From Harmonia axyridis (taxonomy: Eukaryota; Arthropoda; Insecta; Coleoptera; Coccinellidae), in the NCBI RefSeq assembly GCF_914767665.1, contig NC_059503.1, positions 24,056,001-24,120,000 of the forward strand: a DNA stretch of 64,000 nt, given 5' to 3'. The stretch's first letter is position 1; each line of letters begins with the position of its first letter. This document shows, in pieces, positions 1 to 12,689 of this stretch. The notes under the pieces were generated by a model. That model searched no databases and was not told the DNA's origin. It saw only the letters and a list, made by a program, of their open reading frames with translations. Made by a program: the position numbers and the translations under genes.

Positions 1-289
1 AACTCTCTTATTATTAATATTATAACACTGTACTGTACGGTTTTTTTGGTCTCCTGTAAAATTGTTCATTATGGACATAGCAGATTTACACTCTTAGCCG
101 ACGATATGGAAAAAAAACATATAATAAATATGAACATAAAAAAATTATGATTAATATCTGACAGAGAGAATTGAATCAGGGCTTCAAAACTCGAATAACA
201 TAGTCAAAAATTCATAACTCCGGATCTATAAAGGGTAGGAATTTGCTGTATAGTATTCATTATTATTGTTATTATTTTAGTAACACATT

Positions 290-655
290 TCCCCATACCA
301 TAATTGTATGGCTCCTTTCTTCAAAACTTTGGTTGGCCTGCTTTCTCTGGTCTATGTTTCCTGTGACGTGGATTGCCAGCTATCTCACCATTGCTTTGGT
401 GGTCATCTAATTGGTCTTCTTCCGAGGGGTTTGTTGTCCCTGGTTATCTTTGCCATTCTGTCCACATGCTAGTTCCATCTGACCACATCGTCCACTTGGC
501 ACTTCTCTCTTATAATAGAATTTTTCTGTCTGTCTGCCAGTTTGTATCCCGTTATTGTTCTTAGGATCTTCATTTCAGTTGTTCCCAATACCCTCTTTGT
601 TGTAGACATTTCGGCTATGGTCTCAGCTCCATTGATAGTTTTCATGTTGAAATAT
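290..655 (-). pseudogene. non-LTR retrotransposon RT, C-terminal fragment
   Basis: Read on the minus strand, 655 down to about 400 gives a sequence of the kind that follows the reverse-transcriptase domain in many insect LINEs: GAETIAEMSTTKR, then EMKILRTITGYKLADRQ, then a segment with RWN and HVDRMAK, ending in an Arg/Lys-rich stretch. An in-frame TAG interrupts it just after RWN and another stop follows the Arg-rich part. No catalytic ADD motif or endonuclease is present, so only the 3' end of ORF2 survives. Its 5' side is cut exactly where the 6-kb repeat unit begins at about 656. The clade cannot be settled from this piece. Confidence 0.55.
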
Positions 656-1682
656 AATCACTCGCTCTGCTCGCCGAAGGGGCTCCGCCCCTTGGACCCC
701 GTCACTATGCCGGTAGATCCTTCACTGGGTATCCCTCTAGAAAATAAAAGATTTTTTTCGGAAACCTTGTATCGTTAGCTGATTTTAGACGATTCACTCG
801 GTATCCTATGCTGATTCTAGGGTAGAATTCTATATGACTTCTTTCCTAGAACATACCATTTCGCCCTTGCTCACATGAAAATATTTGATGCAAATAACTT
901 TCCATGACGACAAATCAAGGGCGGTCCTAGCCTTAAATTTTGAGGGGGTTCGCCGTTAAGGGTTTCGAGTTTTTCTATGGTACCAAATCCCAGATTACAC
1001 CGATATCGAGCTTAACCTCTCAAAAATATTTATATTTAGATATTTATATGAATATTTATACAGGGTGTTTCATGTTCGAAGGCCTATTAGACGTTTCTGG
1101 AGAACGGGGCCGATTTGAAATCTGAAAATTCAGAATATGACATTGTTCATGATGCCCTATTCAGCTAAAATATTTTAGAAGTTCTGGCAATTCCGGTTAT
1201 ACAAGAATAAAAAAAAATTCTTCGAAAAAAACATTTTTTTCCATTTTAAGTCTCAGATATTATCAAGATTTCCATTCTCGATTACTCTCTGCTAAAATTA
1301 TTGCGTTAGTTCTCATAGTTTTCAAAATATTAAGAAAAAACCGTAAAAAAGAGAGAATTTCCATAGACACTATCACGTGAATTATTTTCACTGTGAATAT
1401 CCTATGCGTATACTCAATTCACTTTCACAAACTAGAATGATGTCGGAATATCGTGCATATCTTGAATTTGAAAAATATCATCACAGGGTGTTTCAAATAT
1501 TGTGCCAAAAATTGTGAACAAAATTTGATCATAACTTTCGATTTACAAATCAGAACCCTATATATTTGTGATTTCGTTGAATTCTACGGTAAAAAAATAA
1601 GGGTAGTGTTCAAACATGATTATGCTCTCAAATTCAAAAATATTTCAGCTGAACAATGTCATATTCCGAAATTTTAGATTTA

Positions 1683-2693
1683 GGCGTACAACTTTGCTCC
1701 TGCCGTTTTGCAATAGCTGGCTGTAACGGTAAGTGGTAGTCGAAATAAATATATCGTAGATGTCATACAATACGTTTAGTTATTTGTGAACATAACGCCA
1801 TCGACATGTTAGTCGATTTGTGTCTGCATCATAAAGTTATTCACGATTAACCATGTCAGCTTACGAGCCAAATTCTCGTCATTTGAGGGAGGTTTTAATT
1901 TTCTACTGAAATATGAATAAATCTGCGGCTGAGGCTCATCGAATGCTCTCAAATACCTATGGTGAGGCCGCTATTAGTGAAAGAACGTGCCGAGAGTGGT
2001 TTCAACGCTTCAAGAATGGTGATTTTGATGTCGAAGACCAGCATCGCGGTGGAAGAGAGAAGGTTTTTGAAGATGCAGAATTGGAGGCAATACTTGATCA
2101 AGACTCATTTCAAACGCAACAATAATTGACAGGATCATTAGGACTACAAGCCATTTCAAAACGCCTGAAAGTCATAGGAATGATTCAGAAACAAGAAAAG
2201 TGGGTGCCGTACGAGTTGAAGCCGGGAGGTGTTATGAGTTGTTAAAACCGACTGAATCGATCACAGGCGATCGTTATCGAAAGCAATCAATTGAGAGAAA
2301 AACTGCCGCAATACGACGAGAGAGTAGATGAATTGATTTTACTGCATGACAATGCTCGACTCCATGTTGCGAAAGTCAAGATATACTTGAAAAAGTTGAA
2401 ATGGGAATTCCTACCCCACCCGACGTATTCTCCAGACGTTGCTCCCTCGGACTATCACTTGTTTCGATCAATAGCACACAGTCTGGCTGACCAGCTGACC
2501 TATCTTATGAAGAATTAAAAACTTGGATCGATTCGTGGATCGCTTCAAAAGATGACCAGTTTTTTCAATTCGTACGCTGCCCGAAAGATGTGAGAAAGTA
2601 TAGTGACCAGCGATGGGCAATATTTCGAATCATAAATGTATAACCAGTGTTTTACAATAAAGCCTCAAATTTCGGTAAAAAAATTTGTGCGCT
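1683..2693 (+). pseudogene. mariner transposase remnant, copy A (keeps HTH end)
   Basis: TA-flanked, degenerate inverted ends are visible: ggcgtacaactttgctcc on the left and the complement of aaatttgtgcgctta on the right. The N-terminal half (1913-2125) reads as the mariner helix-turn-helix region: NKSAAEAHRML, then SERTCREWFQRFKNGDFD, then DQHRGGREK. The C-terminal half (2291-2518) has the second and third catalytic aspartates of a DD34D enzyme in LLHDNARLH and YSPDVAPSDYHLF. The stretch with the first aspartate is deleted near 2230, where gccgggaggtgtt jumps to atgagttgtt. Stops and frameshifts are also present, so the copy cannot be functional. Confidence 0.8.
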
Positions 2694-4734
2694 TATGTAT
2701 TTGTTATATTATAATATATTTATTTACTTATCACGGTTTTAGCCATTCAGGTAGAAATTAAAAAAAAAAATAGTAAATCTATTGTTTCATATGAAAAAAC
2801 AAGAAGACAATTGGCAAGTATAACACAAAATCTAATTTGGTCTGTGAACCCTTTGAAAACCTTGTAATCACAGCGTCCTCGTCAACATCAATGTCATGTC
2901 CCTGTATATGTTCAGGAGGACTAAACTGAATCCGATGCCAATATCGAAAAAAACAGAATAACACCATATGAACTACCATTTATTCATTACGGAAATAAAC
3001 TTGCCGAATTTTCTGCTCGAATAGCTGTGCGAAAATTATGAGTTTCCATACAGTTTTATAATACGTCATAATCTCAAACAATCTATTAATATGAATTTCC
3101 ACCAAGTAAAAAACCGATCCCATCAAGAAGATCTGGCATTCAGGCAACGTCGCAGATTATTTCGCATCTGACATCTGACAGACGTTACGTAATACGTATT
3201 AAACATGATGGCCGCCGCCATATATAAACAATCGATAAAACCATCGATTTTGACGAAAAAAAGTCATTTTTATTTCAGGGAAAGCTTGAAATGTGATTAA
3301 TTAATCATTTCTAACGAGAATCAGTTAATAAAATACAAGAAAACTAGCTATTAATGTGGATAACCTCACCTTCATTAGGCCAATTTCACAATTAAAAAAA
3401 AAAACTAGCTCGATTAAGGAATTTATGACACCGGATTCGTGATCTAAGACCCAAAATAAGTAAGTCTGCAAAATTTCATCACTTTTGAATCATTATTAAA
3501 ATTAATTCTATATAGTAAACATTGTGTTTCTTTTCAGAAGATGGATTATTTTCGTTTGGATGGATAATTATACAGGATATTTATTTGTCGAATATCAATT
3601 AGAAGTATCTAGAGATGTTGGACCAATTCAAGTCTGAAAATTGAGATTAAAGCTTCAAATTATTGACTAATTTGTAAAGAAATACACAATATTTGATCAA
3701 CAATTATATAGGGTGTATATATTTGAAGTAGTAATTAGACATTTTAAAATCTGAAATTCTCATTTCTCTAGAAATGGCAATTTCTTTCTTCTTAAAAAAA
3801 TTTGGGAAAAATGCATAATCAAAATGTGAGAGTTATTATCAGTCAATAGAAATACTACCTGAAATAAAGAAACTGCATTCAATGTTTATTTTCAGTTTTG
3901 ACAAATTTTGAATTTACATAATCATTTGATAAGATCTATGAAAAGACCTACAGTGAAATTTTGTTTTAGGAATATTCAGTATAGCTATAATAAACTGAAA
4001 AGAGGCAGAATGAATAGATCTACCTTTCAAAAACTCATGTCTAATGTTGCCTTACAAGCAATCCTAATAATATCATATATTGGTGTAACATCTTTGAAAA
4101 ATCAGGTTATAAGAAGTCCCTCATTTCCGAGGTTCATCAATACTTTTTTCAGTTGAGCAACAAATTATTCTTCTATTTCATAATTTATTAAGAAATACAA
4201 TATTCGATCAACAATTATATAGGGTGTATATATTTAGAATACAAGGAAGGACACCTTTTGAAATCTAAAAATTTGGTTAATAGTAGGTTATTTTCCATAA
4301 TTTATAATATTGAAAGACCAATTGGACATTCCTGAAGAACTAAGGCGTTTTTAGAATCTGAAAATTGTATCGATGAATTTCGCATACTTTTCTGTTGCAT
4401 ATTTCTTGAAGGTATATGGACAAAAATTTTTTTTTTGGGTTCTGGTGAATGATCAAAGGGATACAGGTAACAATTTCATTAATACCAGTCGCGATGTAGT
4501 TATCATAGATAAGGGATGATATAGAAATTTCACTAGATAATTCTGATTCAGTGGAGGACAGCTGAATTAAAGCTTAATCGTGATGGTTCGTTATGTTATA
4601 GAGCAAGCTTGTAGCTCTGGGTTTTACTCAGAAGTAAATTAAACAGGGCAATATATATAGTAAATGAAATTTTGACAGATATTAGTTAAAAAAGATCAAC
4701 AATTGAGCATTGTATTTACATAAAATCAATCTGC

Positions 4735-5290
4735 TAACTGTTGTTACATTGTACGTGGATGACTTTTTTGTTTTAACAAATGTTAATTCTGAATCAATAT
4801 ATCTGATAGAAAATTTAAGTGATAATTTTATCATAAAGAATTTAGGGAAAGCTCAAAATGTTTAGGGATGAATATCACTAGAAATTATGAAAAAGGTAGT
4901 ATAGTAATTGTTTATATTCTTCAAATATGTATTGCAATAATTCAACATGTCTAATTGTAAACAGGAAAACTCCTTTGAAAACTTAATTGAAATTTGATTC
5001 AACAAAAGACAGTTGTAATGATGAACCATATAAGAAATTAATAGGTTTATTAACGTCTTAAGCAGTATTAACTAATCCTGATAAAGCATACTCTGTTAAT
5101 CTCTTGAGTCAATTTAATAATTATCTCATTATTGAACACTGAAAAAGTGCAAAATTCATTTCAAGATGCAAGTAAAAAAAGATCATTGTTCAATTTTTAC
5201 TTCAGTCAGAAGATGTGTTCAGTATTTGAAATGACTGCCTCGGTACTAAAATTGTATCAGCCAATACTATTGACCCATTTAGTGGTACAC
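4735..5290 (+). pseudogene. Ty1/copia-type pol remnant, copy A
   Basis: Translating from 4739 gives the copia reverse-transcriptase active-site block LYVDDFFVLTNVNSE, then FIIKNLGKAQ. After a gap with stops comes KTPLETKLKFDSTKDS-like sequence with YKKLIGLLTS and SVNLLSQFNNY, which matches the order of motifs downstream of YVDD in Ty1/copia pol. Stops and frame changes are frequent, so this is an old relic. The stretch near 3970-4160 resembles 5680-5870, and these could be remains of LTRs, but that is a guess. Confidence 0.6.
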
Positions 5291-7672
5291 TGACTTGATT
5301 TTTTTCAAATGTTAACTTTGGATCTCAATTAATTAATAATTTAATTTTTACCAAAATTAAAAGCAATGAATAAATCAGTAGGATAGCATTTTCGAACTGG
5401 CCATAGAGCAATTATTCCTATAACGATTGAAAACTTTAGTGAAATAGGTATCTACATGTTTATAAGAGTTCAATCATTCAGTCATGAAAGGGAAAGTTTT
5501 AATGAATAGTTACTTTTTGAAGTATTTTATACCTACATTGAATTGCTGGAAAATTGATACCAATTTCAAAAGTAATTGCCATGTTGAAATTCTTCATGTA
5601 GTGAATGTTCCTTTAAATTTTATTTCTGTCGTTACATTTTGACTAGTATTTCAACTGATTTTTTATATGTATATCCTAGTATAGCTATAATAAACAAACT
5701 AAAAAGAGACACAATGAATAGACTTGCCTTTCAAATACCCATGGCTTATGTTACCTCATAAGAAATTTTAATATCTTGGTGTAATCTTTTTGAGAAATCA
5801 GGTAAAAAGTTTGAGTCTCTAATTTCCAAGGTTTATTAATACATGTTTCAGTTGAGCAGCAAATAATATAATAGATAATATATAGTTGAAATTATTCCTA
5901 TGGAAGATTTCACAACGATTTTACTTATTCATTATAAATTCAACAGCACTGCACTCAAATTCTTCAAAAACGGATTGGTCATTTATATTTTTGCACTCTT
6001 CTGTCGTAAAAGTGTATATTTTAGATATTCAAAAAACACATGGAAATTTTTGAATGTCATCTGACTAACTTGGCTCTTTTTCCAGTAATAAAGCCAATTG
6101 TGAATTATCTATAAGGAGTTTTTCTATCTGTTTGATACATGATCAGATGAAGCTTCTGTTCTCTTTTGTAGTTCCATCTTCTGTCGCAATAGATTCAAAT
6201 TCTAACGAAAGAGAATGTAGTTTTATAGTTTGTGGAAAATAAACGAAAAATTCCTGAAATAAAGTAACATTCATATCCAACTGAATGATACAAATACTTA
6301 AAACAAACCTGAATTGAGGAAAATGCATTCGATGATATAAATGTTCATTTCTAAATTTTGACAAATATCTATCGAATTTTCGATTCGCCGAAGACTTTGC
6401 ATTTTATCTGTCGGCATTTATTTAAATATTGAATAACAATTTTGGAAACTGCAAACTTTTTCAAGAACTTTCATATATCGAAATGGAATATTTATTATTA
6501 ACATGACACTGACAGCCAAATTGTCCACAGATACCACAGAAATATGGGACTTGAAATGTCAAAATGATCCGAAACACCCCGTATACTCGAAAACCGCGGG
6601 GAGAATCGAAGGTTTGGGATTTTTCCCGGGATCTCCAGACGATTTTGAGGGGGGTCTTATTCTTGTCATTTTTGCTCTAGATGGTCCCGTTTGGGCTGTG
6701 ATTTTACGTTTAAAGTTTGACGTATATGTGCAAGCGGTTTTATATATACTTAGACTCGCTCTGCTCGCCGAAGGGGCTCCGCCCCTTGGACCCCGTCACT
6801 ATGCCGGTAGATCCTTCACTGGGTATCCCTCTAGAAAATAAAATATTTTTTTCGGAAACCTTGTATCGTTAGCAGATTTTAGACGATTCACTCGGTATCC
6901 TATGCTGATTCTAGGGTAGAATTCTATATGACTTCTTTCCTAGAACATACCATTTCGCCCTTGCTCACATGAAAATATTTGATGCAAATAACTTTCCATG
7001 ACGACAAATCAAGGGCGGTCCTAGCCTTAAGTTTGAGGGGGTTCGCCGTTAAGGGTTTCGAGTTTTTCTATGGTACCAAATCCCAGATTACACCGATATC
7101 GAGCTTAACCTCTCAAAAATATTTATATTTAGATATTTATATGAATATTTATACAGGGTGTTTCAAGTTCGAAGGCCTATTAGACGTTTCTGGAGAACGG
7201 GGCCGATTTGAAATCTGAAAATTCAGAATATGACATTGTTCATGATGCCCTATTCAGCTAAAATATTTTAGAAGTTCTGGCACTTCCGGTTATACAAGAA
7301 AGATTTCCATTCTCAATTACTCTCTGCTAAAATTATTGCGTTAGTTCTCATAGTTTTCAAAATATTAAGAAAAAACCGTAAAAAAGAGAGAATTTCCATA
7401 GTCACTATCACGTGAATTATTTTCACTGTGAATATCCTATTCGTATACTCAATTCACTTTCACAAACTAGAATGATGTTGGAATATCGTGCATATCTTGA
7501 ATTTGAAAAATATCATCACAGGGTGTTTCAAATATTGTGCCAAAAATTGTGAACAAAATTTGATCATAACTTTCGATTTTCAAATCAGAACCCTATTTTT
7601 TTTGTGATTTCGTTGAATTCTACGGTAAAAATAAGGGTAGTGTTCAAACATAATTATGCTCTCAAATTCAAA

Positions 7673-8483
7673 TAATTGACAGGATCATTAGGACTACAAG
7701 CCATTTCGAAACGCCTGAAAGTCATAGGAATGATTCAGAAACAAGAAAAGTGGGTGCCGTACGAGTTGAAGCCGGGAGGTGTTTGAACGGAATTTGTTTG
7801 TTTGTGAACAGCTGCTTTCGAGGCAAAGACGGAAGGAATTTCTGCATCGGATTGGGACTGGAGACGAAAAACGGGTTCATTACGATAATCCCAAGCACAT
7901 AAAATCATGTGGATATCCCGGCCTTGCTTCCACCTCGACTGCTAAACCGAATATTCTCGGTTCTAAGGTCATGCTCAGTATTTGGTGGGAACAGCTCGGC
8001 GTAGTGTATTATGAGTTGTTAACTGAAACGATCACAGGCGATCGTTATCGAACGCAATCAATGCGTTTGTGTCGAGCATTGAGAGACAAACCGCCGCAAT
8101 ACGACGAGAGAGTAGATGAATGGATTTTACTGCATGACAATGCTCGACTCCATGTTGCGAAAGTCAAGATATACTTGAAAAAGTTGAAATGGGAATTCCT
8201 ACACCCCACCCGACGTATTCTCCAGACGTTGCTCCCTCGGACTATCACTTGTTTCGATCAATAGCACACAGCCTGGCTGACCAGCACTTCCTATCTTATG
8301 AAGAATTAAAAACTTGGATCGATTCGTGGATCGCTTCAAAAGATGACCAGTTTTTTCAATTCGTACGCTGCCCGAAAGATGTGAGAAAGTATAGTGACCA
8401 GCGATGGGCAGTATTTCGAATCATAAATGTATAACCAGTGTTTTACAATAAAGCCTCAAATTTCGGTAAAAAAATTTGTACGC
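7673..8483 (+). pseudogene. mariner transposase remnant, copy B (keeps catalytic core)
   Basis: This is the counterpart of the mariner at 1683. The left end and the helix-turn-helix region are gone; the deletion joins ctcaaattcaa to ataattgacagg near 7672. It retains the interior missing from copy A, including the first catalytic aspartate in FLHRIGTGDEKRVHYDN, followed by GDRYRTQSMRLCRAL and the second aspartate in LLHDNARLH. Compared with copy A there is a 2-base insertion near 8202 that shifts the frame just before YSPDVAPSDYHLF, which then continues in the frame of 8189-8434. The right end sequence is the same as in copy A. Confidence 0.8.
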
Positions 8484-8958
8484 TTATGTATTTGTTATAT
8501 TATAATATATTTATTTACTTATCACGGTTTTAGCCATTCAGGTAGAAATTAAAAAAAAAATAGTAAATCTATTGTTTCATATGAAAAAAAAAAGAAGACA
8601 ATTGGCAAGTATAACACAAAATCTAATTTGGTCTGTGAACCCTTTGAAAACCTTGTAATCACAGCGTCCTCGTCAACATCAATGTCCCTGTATATGTTCA
8701 GGAGGACTAAACTGAATCCGATGCCAATATCGAAAAAAACAGAATAACACCATATGAACTACCATTTATTCATTTCGAAAATAAATTTGCCGAATTTTCT
8801 GCTCGAATAGCTGTGCGAAAATTATGAGTTTCCATACAGTTTTATAATACGTCATAATCTCAAACAATCTATTAATATGAATTTCCACCAAGTAAAAAAC
8901 CGATCCCATCAAGAAGATCTGGCATACAGGCAACGTCGCAGATTATTTCGCATCTGAC

Positions 8959-8996
8959 CATAGACCTAATATCCGTATTAGGATATTAGGTCTATG
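8959..8996. repeat. 38-bp hairpin insertion, copy B only
   Basis: catagacctaatatcc, six bases of spacer (gtatta), then the exact reverse complement. Copy A has no counterpart: its sequence runs directly from cgcatctgac to atctgacag. Confidence 0.85.
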
Positions 8997-10564
8997 CATC
9001 ATTGCATCTGACAAACGTTACGTATTAAACATGATGGCCGCCGCCATATATAAACAATCGATAAAACCATCGATTTTGACGAAAAAAAGGCATTTTTATG
9101 TCAGGGAAAGCTTGAAATGTGATTAATTAATCATTTCTAACGAGAATCAGTTGATAAAATACAAGAAAACTAGCTATTAATGTGGATAACCTCACCTTCA
9201 TTAGGCCAATTTCACAATTAAAAAAAAAAAATCACAATAAAAAAAAAAAAACTAGCTGGATTAAGGAATTTATGACAGCGGATTCGTGATCTAAGACCCA
9301 AAATAAGTAAGTCTGCAAAATTTCATCACTTTTGAATCATTATTAAAATTAATTCTATATAGTAAACATTGTTTTTCTTTTCAGAAGATGGATTATTTTC
9401 GTTTGTATGGCTAATTATACAGGATACTTATTTGTCGAATATCATTTAGAAGTATCTAGAGATGTTGGACCAATTCAAGTCTGAAAATTGAGATTAAAAC
9501 TTCAAATTATTAACTAATTTGTAAAGAAATACACAATATTTGATCAACAATTATATAAGGTGTATATATATTTGAAGTAGTAATTAGACATTTTGAAATC
9601 TGAAATTCTCATTTCTCTAGAAATGGCAATTTCTTTCTTCTTTAAAAAATTTGGGAAAAATGCATAATCAAAGTGTGAGAGTTATTATCAGTCAATAGAA
9701 ATACCACCTGAAATAAAGAAACTGCATTCAATGTTTATTTTCAGTTTTGACAAATATTGAATTTACATAATCATTCGATAAGATCTATGAAAAGACCTAC
9801 AGTGAAATTTTGTTTTAGGAATATTCAGTATAGCTATAATGAACTGAAAAGAGGCAGAATGAATAGATCTACCTTTCAAAAACCCATGGCTTATGTTGCC
9901 TTACAAGCAATCATATTATTTAGGTGTAACATCTTTGAGAAATCAGGTTATAAGAAGTCCCTCATTTCCAAGTTCATCAATACTTTTTCAGTTGAGCAAC
10001 AAATTATTCTTCTATTCCATAATTTATTAAGGAATACAATATATGATCAACAATTATATAGGGTGTATATATTTAGAATATAAGGAAGGACACTTTTTGA
10101 AATCTAAAAATTTGGTTAATAGTAGGTTATTTTCAATAATTTATAATATCGAAAGACCAATTGGACATTCCTGAAGAACTAAGGCGTTTTTAGAATCTGA
10201 TTATTGTATCGATGAATTTTGCATACTTTTCTGTTGTATATTTCTTGAAGGTATAGGGACAAAAATGATTTTTATGGGTTCTGGTGAATGATCAAAGGGA
10301 TACAGGTAACAATTTCATTAATACCAGTCGAGATGTAGTTATCATAGATAAGGTATGATATAGAAATTTCACTAGATAATTCTGATTTAGTGGAGGACAT
10401 CTGAATGATGGTTCGCTACGTTATAGAGTAAGCTTGTAGCTCTGGGTTTTACTCAGAAGTAAATTGAACAGGGCAATATATATAGTAAATAAAATTTTGA
10501 TAGATATTAGTTAAAAAAGATCAACAATTGAGCATTGTATCTACATAAAATCAAAAAATAACTT

Positions 10565-11010
10565 GCTAACTGTTGTTGCATTGTACGTGGATGACTTTTT
10601 CGTTTTAACTAATGTTAATTCTGAATGAATATAATATCTGATAGAAAATTCAAATGATAATTTTATCATAAAGAATTTATGGAAAGCTAAAAAATGTTTA
10701 GGGCTGAATATCACTCCTTTGAAAACTCAATTGAAATTTGATTCAACAAAAGAGAGTTGTAATGATGAACCATATAAGAAATTAATAGGTTTATTAACGT
10801 CTTTAGCAGTATTAACTAATCCTGATAATGTTAATTTCTTGAGTCAATTTAATAATTATCTCATTATTGAACACTGAAAAAGTGCAAAATTCATTTCAAG
10901 TTGCAAGTAAAAAAAGGTCATTGTTCAAGTTTTACTTCAGTCAGAAGATGTGTTCAGTATTTGAAATGACTGCCTCGGTACTAAAATTGTATCAGCCAAT
11001 ACTATTGACC
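10565..11010 (+). pseudogene. Ty1/copia-type pol remnant, copy B
   Basis: This is the second copy of the copia relic inside the tandem unit. The YVDDFFVLTNVNSE block is present at about 10578. Compared with copy A, roughly 100 bases between the ATG-TTTAGGG region and the TPLETKL block are missing (junction near 10710), and the part downstream is shorter. It is non-coding now. Confidence 0.55.
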
Positions 11011-12689
11011 CATGTTAGTGGGTTGATTTTTTTCAAATGTTAACTTTGGATCTGAATCAATTAATAATTTAATTTTTACCAAAAGCAATGAATAAATCAG
11101 TAGGATAGCATTTTCGAACTGGCCATAGAGCAACTATTCCTATAACCATTGAAAACTTTAGTGAAATAGGTATCTACATGTTTAATCATTCATTCATGAA
11201 ATGGAAAGTTTTGATGAATAGTTACTTTTTAAAGTATTTTATACCTACATTGAATTGCTCGAAAATTGATACCAATTTCAAAAGTAACTGCCATGTTGAA
11301 ATTCTTCATATACTGAATGATCCTTTAAATTTTATTTCTGTCGTAACATTTTGACTAGTAATTCAACTGATTTTTTATATGTATATCCTAGTATAGCTTT
11401 AATAAACAAACTAAAAAGAGACAGAATGAATAGACTTGCCTTTCAAATACCCATGGCTTATGTTACCTCATAAGAAATTTTAATTTCTTATCTTGGTGGA
11501 ACCTTTTTGAGAAATCAGGTAAAAAGTTTGAGTCTCTAATTTCCAAGGTTTATTAATACATGTTTCAGTTGAGCAGCAAATAATATAATAGATAATATAT
11601 AGTAGAAATTATTCGTATGGAAGATTTCACAACGACTTGACTTATTCATTATAAATTCAACAGCACTGCACTCAAATTCTTCAAAAACGGATGGGTCATT
11701 TATATTTTTGCACTCTCCTGTCGTAAAAGTGTATATTTCAGATATTCAAAAAACACATGGAAATTTTTGAATGTCATCTGACTAACTTGGCTCTTTTTCC
11801 AGTAATAAAGCCAATTGTGAATTATCTATAAGGAGTTTTTCTATCTGTTTAATACATGATCAGATGAAACTTCTGTTCTCTTTTGTAGTTCCATCTTCTG
11901 TCGCAATAGATTCAAATTCTCACGAAAGAGAATGTAGTTTTATAGTTTGTGGAAAATAAACGAAAAATTCCTGAAATAAAGTAACATTCATCCAATTGAA
12001 TCAATAATTATACAAACCCTTCAAACGAACCTGAACTGAAAATGCATTCGATGATATCAATATTCATTTCCAAATTTTGACAAATATCTATCGAATTTTC
12101 GATTCGCCGAAGACTTTGCATTTTATCTGTCGGCATTTATTTAAATATTGAATAACAATTTTGGAAACTGCAAACTTTTTCAAGAACTTTCATATATCGA
12201 AATGGAATATTTATTATTAACATGACACTGACAGCCAAATTGTCCACAGATACCACAGAAATATGGGACTCGAAATGTCAAAATGATCCGAAACACCCCG
12301 TATACTCGAAAACCGCGGGGAGAATCGAAGGTTTGGGATTTTTCCCGGGATCTCCAGACGATTTTGAGGGGGGTCTTATTCTTGTCATTTTTGCTCTAGA
12401 TGGTCCCGTTTGGGCTGTGATTTTACGTTTAAAGTTTGACGTATATGTGCAAGCGGTTTTATATATACTTAGATTCTTTTATATTCTATATTCAAGTTGA
12501 ATATTGATTTTGTAATATTAATCCTCACTAAGAAACAATTAACCACGCCACTGGAATGTTTACTGCACCTCTATTTGTCAATTTTACGATTTGTTGTTTT
12601 CCTACCTCACTTTATCATCTTACTGATGGAACTTATATGTCTTTTAAGAGTTTCTTACACGCTTTAAACATACTCTCAGTGACATTTAT

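Larger units (their letters stand above)
656..6749. repeat. tandem 6-kb duplication, copy A
   Basis: The segment begins with a GC-rich palindromic stretch (ctcgctctgctcgccg, then ggggctccgcccc) and ends with the AT-rich run before 6750. Nearly the whole segment recurs in the same order and strand from 6752 to 12473. It contains a mariner remnant, a copia-type pol remnant, internal direct repeats (about 3970-4160 resembles 5680-5870) and several cagggtgtttc-like motifs. I see no host gene in it. ORFs shared by both copies, such as the one at 6503, are explained by the duplication itself. It could be a composite transposon in tandem, a segmental duplication, or two haplotypes wrongly placed in series by assembly. 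Confidence 0.85.
6752..12473. repeat. tandem 6-kb duplication, copy B
   Basis: This is the second copy of the 656-6749 unit, starting again at the GC-rich palindrome and ending in the same tatatatactta run. Similarity is very high by eye, with scattered indels. Relative to copy A it lacks about 480 bp of mariner 5' sequence (junction near 7672), keeps about 220 bp of mariner interior that A has lost, lacks part of the copia remnant near 10705, and carries a 38-bp hairpin at 8959 that A does not have. The junction between the units (6745-6752) is clean, with no extra sequence. Confidence 0.85.

Noticed and set aside
6503..6841. 112-codon ORF conserved in both 6-kb units (also 12222-12500)
   Set aside because: Its conservation follows from the duplication; the frame reads into different sequence at each unit end and has no recognisable motif.
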